From: JBFLXN01 sp040755715 [NCBI: Candidatus Edwardsbacteria bacterium] | Lineage (GTDB): Bacteria; Edwardsbacteria; AC1; JBFLXN01 | DNA: 15,835 nucleotides | NCBI GenBank assembly: GCA_040755715.1 | Contig: JBFLXN010000038.1 | Location: forward strand, 1 to 15,835 | Reading direction: 5' to 3' | Shown: positions 7,358-13,480 of the stretch, one piece after another | How positions within the stretch are numbered: position 1 is the first letter of the stretch | Layout of the letters: each line of letters starts with the position of its first letter | Made by a program: the position numbers and the translations under genes | Notes under the pieces: model-generated | The model's input: the letters and a program-made list of their open reading frames with translations, nothing else | What the model was told of the DNA's origin: nothing | The model's database searches: none

Positions 7358-7373
7358 GAGAATTCCTCTTTTC

Positions 7374-7545
7374 ATTGCAAAATGCAAAATTAGCAATTAG
7401 CAATTTAAAATGTTAAATTTAGTCCCGATGGACATCGGGACTAAATTTGCAATGCGTTATTCATCTCTTTCTTTATGTCCATTGATAATTGTTAATTTTG
7501 TATTGCTAATTTTGCAATGGATTCTATCTATCCACTATATTCCGT
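7374..7545. repeat. AT-rich imperfect palindrome, copy 1 (lpxA / gnnA-like junction)
   Basis: Ends ATTGCAAAATGC (from 7374) and GCTAATTTTGCAAT (to 7518) are inverted copies, so the whole can fold on itself. From 7449 to about 7545 it matches 9723-9820 at roughly 85% by eye, and the left arm also matches. It differs from copy 2 by a 28-bp palindromic insertion (7415-7448 region). Its left end overlaps the longest possible N-terminus of the oxidoreductase. It has no coding potential of its own. Confidence 0.75.
7415..7448. repeat. Perfect 15-bp-arm hairpin inserted in repeat copy 1
   Basis: Arms AAATTTAGTCCCGAT (7415-7429) and ATCGGGACTAAATTT (7434-7448) with a 4-nt loop GGAC. Compared with the sister repeat at 9694-9840, the net insertion is 28 bp: a 22-bp core bounded by AAATTT on each side. 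The core arms are close to those of the element at 12430-12449. On RNA it would be a very stable hairpin inside the lpx operon, but no T run follows, so it is not a normal terminator. Confidence 0.75.
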
Positions 7546-7563
7546 GAAAAGCTAAATTTCTTC

Positions 7564-8346
7564 TTAGGGGCTGTGTTTTTCAATGCCTCTTTTACTTTTT
7601 TCAATGAATTCAATAAGGTGGGTAACTTCTGGAGTTTGAGGAAAGTCTGATTTGAGTTGCTCTAAAGCCTGACTGGTATTGAGACTACTACGAAAGATAA
7701 GGCGAAAAGCCTTAGAAAGAAGAATCCTTGTCTCTGGTTTAAAACCGTATCTTTCCAAGGCGATGTTGTTCAATCCATAGATTTTCATAGGGTTGCCGGC
7801 GGCTTTGGCGTAAGGAAGTACATCCTTGGCACAGCGGGAGGCACCACCGACAATGGCATAACATCCTATTTGAACAAACTGATGAACTGGTGTTAGTCCA
7901 CCCACTACCGCAAAATCTTCAATCTCTACATGACCTGCCAAATTGACGCTATTAGCCAAAATTACATTCTTACCAATTTTACATTGATGAGCAATGTGAC
8001 TGTAAGCCATTAAGAAACAATGATTACCAATCTGGGTAATACTTCCTTCTGGTGTGCCACGATGGATGGTAACAAATTCTCTAACGATGACATTATCTCC
8101 AAGGTGACAAAAACTTTTAGTCCCTTTGTATTTTAAATCTTGTGGTTCTCCACCAATAGAAGCCCCGTGAGCAATCTTACAATTCTTTCCGATCTTGACC
8201 CATTTGTGCAAGACCACCATCGGACCAATCTCACTATCTTCACCGATTTCCACTTCCTCGCCGATAACGGTATAAGGTCCGATTTTTACCCCTTCCGCAA
8301 TTTTAACTGAAGGGTGAATGATGACTGTCGGATGAATGTCCGTCAT
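7564..8346 (-). CDS. lpxA: UDP-N-acetylglucosamine acyltransferase
   Basis: A trimeric left-handed beta-helix enzyme that moves a 3-hydroxyacyl chain from ACP to the 3-position of UDP-GlcNAc (or UDP-GlcNAc3N), the first lipid A step. Hexapeptide repeats of the [LIV]-G-x4 type run from IHPSVKI through about residue 175. The catalytic region MAYSHIAHQCKIG (113-125) contains H117 and H120; H120 aligns with the general base of the family. VHQFVQIG (154-161) and AAGNPMKIYGLN (182-193) precede the helical C-terminal domain that completes the trimer. Length 260 is typical. The ATG overlaps the lpxC-fabZ stop by 4 bp (ATGA), so translation is coupled. If the downstream GnnA-like protein works with an aminotransferase, the acceptor may carry a 3-amino group. 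Confidence 0.97.
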   Translation of the reverse strand: MTDIHPTVIIHPSVKIAEGVKIGPYTVIGEEVEIGEDSEIGPMVVLHKWVKIGKNCKIAHGASIGGEPQDLKYKGTKSFCHLGDNVIVREFVTIHRGTPEGSITQIGNHCFLMAYSHIAHQCKIGKNVILANSVNLAGHVEIEDFAVVGGLTPVHQFVQIGCYAIVGGASRCAKDVLPYAKAAGNPMKIYGLNNIALERYGFKPETRILLSKAFRLIFRSSLNTSQALEQLKSDFPQTPEVTHLIEFIEKSKRGIEKHSP

Positions 8347-9635
8347 TTTTCTATCACCATCGCCATCAATTGTGCTTCAGCTACCAAGTTATTTTCCACA
8401 TAAGCTTTGCCTGTCATTTTGCAGATGCGTCCTTTCAGTTTAACCATTTCTAATTCAAAGCGAATCTGGTCACCAGGCACCACTGGCCTGCGGAATTTTG
8501 CCTTATCAATTTCCATAAAAATTACTAATTTATTTTCCGGATTTTCCACACTGTGCAGTAAGAGAAATCCACCAACTTGGGCCATTGCTTCAATAATTAA
8601 GACTCCAGGCATTAGTGGTCTTCCCGGAAAATGTCCAGGGAAAAACGGTTCATTAAGAGTTACATTCTTAATGCCGACGACTCGTCTTTTTTCTTCTAAT
8701 TCCAAAATTCTGTCAACTAAGAGAAATGGGTAACGATGCGGCATTAGTTGTAAAATGGCATTGATATCAAAGACAGGACCTTGCTTTTTCTTTTCAATTT
8801 CTTCGGCGACTTTTTTTAATTCTCTAACAAATTTAATGTGGGAGCGATGTCCGGATTTGATAGCCAAGAGATGAGCCTTCAGAGGTTGTCCCAGTAAAGC
8901 CAAATCTCCCAAGAGGTCTATTATTTTATGTCGCACGAACTCATCGGGATACCTGAGAGGTTCAGGGTTGACAATGCCTTGTTCACCAATAACGATGGCG
9001 CAATTTAGTGTCCCCCCCTTAATGAGTCCCTGTTGACGCAACCGTTGTACATCGTTCTCCAAGCAGAAAGTTCTGGCTGGGGCAATTTCTTTGATAAAGG
9101 TTTCCGGGCTAATTTCAAAAGAGGTGTATTGACTCTTAAGAACAGGATGGTGAAAATCAATGGTAAAACTGAGGCGCAGAGAATTGTGTGGTGAAGCCAC
9201 TAATTGGATACCGTCTTCAGAAAGAGTTACTAGCCGGTCTAAAGATAAGAAATTTCGTGTAGCATCCTGTTCAATCTTACCGGCTTTTTGTAATAATTCT
9301 ACAAAAGGCTTGCTACTTCCGTCGCCGAAAGGGATTTCCTCGGCATCAACTTCAATATAGAGATTATCAATTCCCAGTGCTACTACCGCCGCCAAGAGAT
9401 GTTCAATAGTAGCAACCTTTGCCTCATCAATTCCTATAGTAGTCCCCCTTTCGGTGCCAACAACATACTCTATTTTTGCAGGAATTGAAGAGGCTTGAGG
9501 CAGATCACTTCTGATGAAGATAAGTCCTGTATGGGGGGGAGCTGGCTTAAGAGTAATAGTTGAATTTATTCCACTATGGACTCCCATTCCTGAATAGATT
9601 ACAGTTTCTACAATAGTTTGCTGAAGGTTTGACAT
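8343..9635 (-). CDS. lpxC-fabZ: Bifunctional LpxC-FabZ: UDP-3-O-acyl-GlcNAc deacetylase / 3-hydroxyacyl-ACP dehydratase
   Basis: One 430-residue protein with two complete enzymes. Residues 1-~285 are LpxC, the zinc deacetylase that commits the pathway: IEHLLAAV (77-84) with E78 and H79, VRHKIIDLLGDLALLG (234-249) with zinc ligands H236 and D240, and KSGHRSH (260-266) with catalytic H263. Residues ~288-430 are the FabZ hot-dog dehydratase: LMPHRYPFLLVDRI (297-310), FFPGHFPGRPLMPGV (331-345) with catalytic H335, and IIEAMAQVGG (347-356) with E349. The short linker EIEKKKQGP joins them. The ATG has GGAG 6 nt upstream. Such fusions are known in Bacteroidetes and some other phyla. It lies between lpxD (184 bp away, across a repeat) and lpxA (4-bp overlap). 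No separate fabZ or lpxC is in the window. Confidence 0.97.
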   Translation of the reverse strand: MSNLQQTIVETVIYSGMGVHSGINSTITLKPAPPHTGLIFIRSDLPQASSIPAKIEYVVGTERGTTIGIDEAKVATIEHLLAAVVALGIDNLYIEVDAEEIPFGDGSSKPFVELLQKAGKIEQDATRNFLSLDRLVTLSEDGIQLVASPHNSLRLSFTIDFHHPVLKSQYTSFEISPETFIKEIAPARTFCLENDVQRLRQQGLIKGGTLNCAIVIGEQGIVNPEPLRYPDEFVRHKIIDLLGDLALLGQPLKAHLLAIKSGHRSHIKFVRELKKVAEEIEKKKQGPVFDINAILQLMPHRYPFLLVDRILELEEKRRVVGIKNVTLNEPFFPGHFPGRPLMPGVLIIEAMAQVGGFLLLHSVENPENKLVIFMEIDKAKFRRPVVPGDQIRFELEMVKLKGRICKMTGKAYVENNLVAEAQLMAMVIEK

Positions 9636-9693
9636 TTTTTACTCCAAGTTTGATTAGCTCATTACAAATTGTCGTGGGCAATAAAGATTATTC

Positions 9694-9840
9694 AGTGCAA
9701 AATGTAAAATTAGCAGTTAGCATTTTAAAATGATAATTTTGCAACGATTTATTCATCTTTTTCTTTGTATTCATTGATAATTGCTAATTTTTCATTGCTA
9801 GTTTTGCAATGGATTCTATCTACTCCCTATATTCGGTGAG
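9694..9840. repeat. AT-rich imperfect palindrome, copy 2 (lpxD / lpxC junction)
   Basis: Left end AGTGCAAAATGTAAAATTAGC (from 9694) is an imperfect inverted match to the right end CATTGCTAGTTTTGCAAT (to 9810). It is homologous to 7374-7545 but lacks the 28-bp hairpin. Similarity continues past the palindrome into the last six codons of lpxD (TTCTATCTA to GGTGAG), so the duplicated unit may have included the 3' tip of lpxD or supplied its present stop codon. Confidence 0.72.
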
Positions 9841-10866
9841 GAGCCTCAATACTTTTTGTATGTCTCTTTCCATTTGATAGAATCTTTTTGTCAATTCAGG
9901 AAGTCTCGCTACCGCTGCTTCTCTTCGTTTTGCTTCAGCATGTGGTCTGGCCGGATAACCAGAAACAACAGTATTGTCTGGGATTGATTTAGTCACACCC
10001 GCTTGCGCTCCAATAGTAACATTATTTCCAATCTTGATATGGTCAGCCAAACCAGCTTGACCTGCAATCACACAATTATCGCCAATGATTGTAGAGCCGC
10101 CAATGCCTACTTCAGCCGCAATCACACAGTTTCTGCCGATAGTCACATTATGTCCTATTTGGACTAAATTGTCAACTTTTGTTCCGTAACCAATGCGCGT
10201 GATTCCCAAAGTAGCCCGGTCAATAGTAGTATTAGCACCAATTTCTACTTCGTCTTCAATGATTACCGTTCCCAGTTGGGGAATTTTATAGTATCTCTCT
10301 TTGTCTTTTGTGTAGCCGAAACCATCGGCTCCGAGAACAACACCACAGTGAACGATAACATGTTTTGCTAAGACTACTTCCTCACGAATAGAAACATTTG
10401 GATAAATTAAACAACCATTGCCAATTTTTGCTCTTTTACCAATATAAACAAATGGATAAATAATGCAATTCCGACCAATTTCAACCTCATCTTCAATTAT
10501 AGTAAAAGCCCCAATAAAAGCGTTTTCTCCAATCTTAGCCGAAGAAGAAATAATAGCAGAGGGATGAAAACCCGGCTTAAATTTTTCCTTTTTCTCTTCG
10601 GCGAAAATAGTAGCTATTTTGGCAAAGGCAAGATATGGATTTTCACTGCGAATAATAGGAAGAGGAGCTGTGCTGATTTCTCTAGGCACAATAACCGCAG
10701 AAGCTCGACTGGTCTCTAAAAGAGACCTATGCCTGACGTCACTAAGAAAAGTGAGTTCTCCCTCTTTAGCCTCATTGAGAGGAGCTAGTCCGGTAATGAC
10801 AATTTCCGTATCAGCCGTCAATTCACCTTGAACGATTTCAGTGATTTCAGCCAAAGTAATTTTCAT
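9820..10866 (-). CDS. lpxD: UDP-3-O-acylglucosamine N-acyltransferase
   Basis: The third lipid A acyltransfer enzyme: it adds a 3-hydroxyacyl chain from ACP to the 2-amino group of UDP-3-O-acyl-GlcN. Residues 1-~98 are the uridine-binding N-terminal domain (ITGLAPLNEAKEGELTFLSD at 24-43), residues ~100-315 the left-handed beta-helix with hexapeptide repeats, and the tail a helical extension (YQMERDIQKVLRLLTEY) for ACP binding and trimerisation. VVLGADGFGYTKD (176-188) and VDNLVQIGHNVTIG (231-244) contain the conserved catalytic H239. At 348 residues it is full length. The stop and last six codons fall in DNA shared with a repeat copy at ~7540. It follows the Skp-like gene with a 168-bp gap. 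Confidence 0.97.
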   Translation of the reverse strand: MKITLAEITEIVQGELTADTEIVITGLAPLNEAKEGELTFLSDVRHRSLLETSRASAVIVPREISTAPLPIIRSENPYLAFAKIATIFAEEKKEKFKPGFHPSAIISSSAKIGENAFIGAFTIIEDEVEIGRNCIIYPFVYIGKRAKIGNGCLIYPNVSIREEVVLAKHVIVHCGVVLGADGFGYTKDKERYYKIPQLGTVIIEDEVEIGANTTIDRATLGITRIGYGTKVDNLVQIGHNVTIGRNCVIAAEVGIGGSTIIGDNCVIAGQAGLADHIKIGNNVTIGAQAGVTKSIPDNTVVSGYPARPHAEAKRREAAVARLPELTKRFYQMERDIQKVLRLLTEYRE

Positions 10867-11034
10867 ATCTCAGATTTGCCACAGAAACACGGAAATATAG
10901 AAACTCATAGAAATTCATTGAAATTTATTGTTTTCATTTTCTATCAACTTTCATCAATTTCAACAAAGTTCTGTGCATTCCTCCTCTAACTCTCCAACTT
11001 CTCATTTCGTGCCTTCGCGGCTATAGTTTTTATT
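10867..11034. other. Intergenic gap, lpxD to skp-like; resembles dispersed intergenic repeat
   Basis: No ORF, tRNA or strong hairpin is seen. On the - strand it begins after the Skp-like stop with AGCCGCGAAGGCACGAAA and ends with CCGTGTTTCTGTGGC near lpxD. From memory, phrases of this kind recur in intergenic DNA of several environmental bacterial genomes. I cannot confirm a family from one copy. No SD is evident directly before the lpxD ATG. Confidence 0.35.
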
Positions 11035-11991
11035 TTAACGGTATTTCTCAGCGAGTCTTCTCGCCAAATCATTAATGGCGCTTGGCAAATTATCTTCACC
11101 AATGACTTCAGTCTGTTCGGTAGTGATTAATTCTTTAGTTATGGTTTTGAAAAGTTTTATCTCAAGGGTAAATGTTTTGCTTTTTAGACTTACTCTACCC
11201 AAAGCTACGGCTTCTGCTCCCAAATCTTCTCCAAAACTTAAGGCTTTATCTTCGGGGGGGGGAGCTTCCTTTTGAAAACCCTTCTCTTTGAGAAAATCAT
11301 AGATTTGCATCTTCTCCATTATTTCAAAACGCTCCTGTTGTTGGAAAGCAGAAATCAACATTTCAAATAAACCCTTACCGTAATTTTTATTTTCGGCCTC
11401 TACAATCTCCTCTTTAAAGGGAAAAGTGGCGATTTTGATTTTTGCCATTTTTAGATAGCCAGTCTCCTTTTCCAAGGTTTCAATCACTTCGTCAGTAATG
11501 TCAAGCTCCTTGGAGGCGTAAATAAGATTTCCCGCCGAGGCATCAAGGATGATGGTATATCCTTCATCGTTGGCGATTTTCCTAATGATGGTATTGATTT
11601 TTTCCAGAACCGGTTTGGATAATTCTTCGTTTTTTTGCTGAGCCTTACCACCTTTCCCCCAGATTTCTTCAACGAATTTTTGTAATTCTCCTTTCTTCTG
11701 AAGAATAGTTTGTTCTTTTTCTTTTCTCTTTTCTTGGCTGAGTAGTAGACTTTGAGTTTGTAATTCTGTTTCTAAGTCAGAGATTTCTTTTTTGCGTTTT
11801 TCTACTTCATTCTGCCAGTTGCTGATTTCCTGAGCAAACTGTTTCTGGATGTCTTGGGTACCTTTATATTGCTCCAAAATTCTTTGGGAATCAACATAGC
11901 CAATTTTGATTTCCCGTCCAAAGATGGTAGATGAGAAAAAGAAAAAAAAGATGATAAAGCCAATTTTGATTTTTCCCCTTATAAGAAACAT
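11035..11991 (-). CDS. OmpH/Skp-like periplasmic chaperone with extra C-terminal domain
   Basis: A secreted, probably periplasmic, protein of 318 residues. A hydrophobic signal (GFIIFFFFFSSTIFG, residues 11-25) precedes IKIGYVDSQRILEQYKGTQ (28-46), the hallmark N-terminal strand of the OmpH family. A long charged coiled coil (about 47-140) follows, then a second beta segment EGYTIILDASAGNLIYAS, giving the prefoldin-like tentacle chaperone that holds unfolded outer-membrane proteins. Skp proteins normally end near 160-180 residues. Here ~130 more follow: IKIATFPFKEE, a helix, RFEIMEKMQIYDFLKEKG, then LGAEAVALGRV and strands. This pattern recalls CsgG/FlgO/LpoB-like domains that bind outer-membrane partners (tentative). 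A run of nine G (11254-11262) encodes part of APPPED and could slip. ATG is preceded by GGAG (12002-11999) with a 7-nt spacer. It lies directly upstream of lpxD, as skp often does. Confidence 0.82.
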   Translation of the reverse strand: MFLIRGKIKIGFIIFFFFFSSTIFGREIKIGYVDSQRILEQYKGTQDIQKQFAQEISNWQNEVEKRKKEISDLETELQTQSLLLSQEKRKEKEQTILQKKGELQKFVEEIWGKGGKAQQKNEELSKPVLEKINTIIRKIANDEGYTIILDASAGNLIYASKELDITDEVIETLEKETGYLKMAKIKIATFPFKEEIVEAENKNYGKGLFEMLISAFQQQERFEIMEKMQIYDFLKEKGFQKEAPPPEDKALSFGEDLGAEAVALGRVSLKSKTFTLEIKLFKTITKELITTEQTEVIGEDNLPSAINDLARRLAEKYR

Positions 11992-12002
11992 CTGATTTCT
12001 CC

Positions 12003-12193
12003 TTTTTTATATAAACGAATTACTCTAATGATAGCGAATTTAATAAATAGATTTTATCAATGTTCGCCTTTAGTGTCATTCGCTTTATTTGGTTTTTATA
12101 AAACCTTTATCATTTTATCAAAAATTGTAGAAAGATTGCAAGTCTTTTTTGATGAGAGAATTTTCTAGATATACTATGAAAGCATAAACGTTA
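12003..12193. other. Non-coding AT-rich stretch upstream of skp-like gene
   Basis: I find no gene on either strand. The - strand is rich in TATAAA- and TTGATA-like words, so a promoter for the skp-lpx operon probably lies here, but I cannot fix a -35/-10 pair with acceptable spacing. AGCGAAT (12033-12039 region) and ATTCGCT (12088-12094 region) form a 7-bp inverted pair of doubtful meaning. Confidence 0.3.
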
Positions 12194-12345
12194 TTTTACG
12201 GTCTCCCAGCCCGAAACGAAAGTGAACCAAAGGTGGCTAAAGACGGGCGGGCGACCGGTCAATTCCTTCGGGAAGCCGAATACGGGAAATCTGTATGTTC
12301 GGTTTGAAGCAGGGGACGACGGTAGTAATGCTATCTCCTACTCTA
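12194..12345 (+). ncRNA. Group II intron 3' remnant (domains V and VI), no reverse transcriptase
   Basis: At 12273-12306 there is a domain V-like hairpin. The lower stem AGCCGAA pairs with TTCGGTT, and the conserved AGC catalytic triad leads in. The upper stem TACGG / TCTGTA is capped by GAAA, and an unpaired TG bulge (12296-12297) follows on the 3' side. Directly after it, AGGGGACGACGGTAG (from 12311) pairs with CTATCTCCT, giving a domain VI-like hairpin ending in TCCTACTCTAC, a usual bacterial intron 3' end. The preceding GTGAACCAAAGGTGG region also resembles bacterial group II introns. Domains I-III and any maturase ORF are absent, so this is a dead fragment or a heavily reduced intron. 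Confidence 0.68.
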
Positions 12346-12349
12346 CTCA

Positions 12350-12478
12350 ATATTTTTTGACAGGATTTACATGATAAAAGATAAGATAAGCTCTAAAATC
12401 CGAAACAAAAATCCTGTTAATCATCTGACGTCCCGATTCCATTGGGACTTTGGACGATGGCGTCCTGTCAAATAATAT
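12350..12478. repeat. Large imperfect palindrome with TTTGACAGGA ends
   Basis: ATATTTTTTGACAGGA (12350-12365) matches the reverse complement of 12463-12478 with one mismatch. The centre carries decayed AGGATTTACATGAT / AATCCTGTTAATCAT units, like the GACAGGATTAACAGGAT intergenic repeats of many bacteria. Inside its right half lies another CCCG palindrome, GTCCCGAT (12430-12437) and ATTGGGAC (12441-12448), possibly bounded by CGTCC copies (12429-12433, 12461-12465). It follows the intron remnant by about 5 bp. Confidence 0.65.
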
Positions 12479-12503
12479 CTTGTTCAACATTCTGACATAA
12501 GCC

Positions 12504-12545
12504 AAAAAGTAAAGGTTGAGAGATTTATGTCATCCCTCAACCTTT
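12504..12545 (-). terminator. Rho-independent terminator of the PorV-like operon
   Basis: On the - strand, 29 nt after the stop codon, AAAGGTTGAG (12545-12536) pairs perfectly with CTCAACCTTT (12520-12511) around a 15-nt loop, followed by ACTTTTTGG. The ten-pair stem, downstream T run and position make it a plausible intrinsic terminator separating the surface-protein operon from the skp-lpx operon. Confidence 0.72.
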
Positions 12546-12574
12546 TATTCCTTGGAGAAAAGAGTAGTCTTTCT

Positions 12575-13450
12575 TTAGAAGCTATAGCCTAAGGCAAAGC
12601 GGTGGGCACTTCCAAATACCTTCTTGTCGCCGGTATTGAAAGCATAGTCAAACTTTACCTTCTTTACTTCAATTCCAAGACCAAAGCTGAGCGCATCACG
12701 AGTATTCCAACCGAGCCTCAAGGCTAATTGTGGAATGACCTGATACTCTGCACCACTGAAGAAGTCAAGGCTCATCCCTTTTTTATTATTTACCCCTTTC
12801 TTTGTGGTGAGGTCCATAGCCAAAACCGCCTTCTCCCCCAAAAATCGGTAACCAAATCCCATCCGATAACTGGAAGGAAAGTTCTCGTTCTTTATATCAG
12901 CAGAGAGATTCCGGGCTAGAAATCCTACAGTTAGCCCTTTATTCTCTAAGGGCTTTAATAGTAAACCCACATCAATCCCAAAACCAGAACCCTCACCTCG
13001 TTTGGCAGTGATGCTCAATCGGTTCAGACTGAAGCCAACTGCTGTCCTTGTAAGAAGACGGATTCCATAGGAGAGGGAGAAGGCATTCTCAGTTATGGTG
13101 CTCTTCACATTATCCTCTTCCTCTTCAAGCGAGGCTCTCTTACCCAGCCAGGTGAAACCCACTCCATAAGGATAGGAGCTCCTGGCCAGCGGGGCTACTG
13201 CCCCGAAATAATCAACCATCACTCCTTTAACCTCTGACATCATCCAGTGCATAAATGTTGCCTGTCGTGCCTTAAGAAATCCTAAACCAGCTGGGTTCCA
13301 GTATGGACTATTGGCATCGTCAGAGATGGCCACAAATGCACTCCCCATCCCACAAGGACGAGCACCAATCCCTAATTCTAATGGAGTTGTGGGGGCGATG
13401 GAAAAACTTAAACCAAAGAGAATTAGGGTGAATATACTTAATCTTTTCAT
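12575..13450 (-). CDS. PorV/PorQ family outer-membrane beta-barrel protein
   Basis: A 291-residue outer-membrane protein of the PorV/PorQ (UPF0164) type. A signal peptide (KRLSIFTLILFGLSFSIA) is followed by the family hallmark LGIGARPCGMGSAFVAISDD (26-45) and YWNPAGLG (50-57), in which the GARxxGMG and NPAG turns are diagnostic. The remainder is alternating beta strands ending in the aromatic HRFALGYSF, a normal barrel C-terminus for the Bam machine. In Bacteroidetes PorV takes part in type IX secretion, shuttling cargo that carries a C-terminal signal. It is shorter than classical PorV (about 400), closer to the shorter homologues common in candidate phyla. A strong AGGAGG (13462-13457) stands 6 nt before ATG. 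It starts 30 bp after the secreted modular protein, whose C-terminus looks like T9SS cargo, so the two may work together. Confidence 0.85.
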   Translation of the reverse strand: MKRLSIFTLILFGLSFSIAPTTPLELGIGARPCGMGSAFVAISDDANSPYWNPAGLGFLKARQATFMHWMMSEVKGVMVDYFGAVAPLARSSYPYGVGFTWLGKRASLEEEEDNVKSTITENAFSLSYGIRLLTRTAVGFSLNRLSITAKRGEGSGFGIDVGLLLKPLENKGLTVGFLARNLSADIKNENFPSSYRMGFGYRFLGEKAVLAMDLTTKKGVNNKKGMSLDFFSGAEYQVIPQLALRLGWNTRDALSFGLGIEVKKVKFDYAFNTGDKKVFGSAHRFALGYSF

Positions 13451-13480
13451 TTTCTACCTCCTGATTAAAAGTGCCCTAGT

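Noticed and set aside
7376-7396. Longer N-terminus of the GnnA-like protein from ATG 7396
   Set aside because: Those codons are the end of a repeat copy and have no SD; TTG 7357 has AGAGGA at the correct distance.
12000-12574. tRNA or other housekeeping RNA gene in the largest gap
   Set aside because: No cloverleaf with a GTTCRA T-loop is seen; the structured part fits group II intron domains V-VI better.
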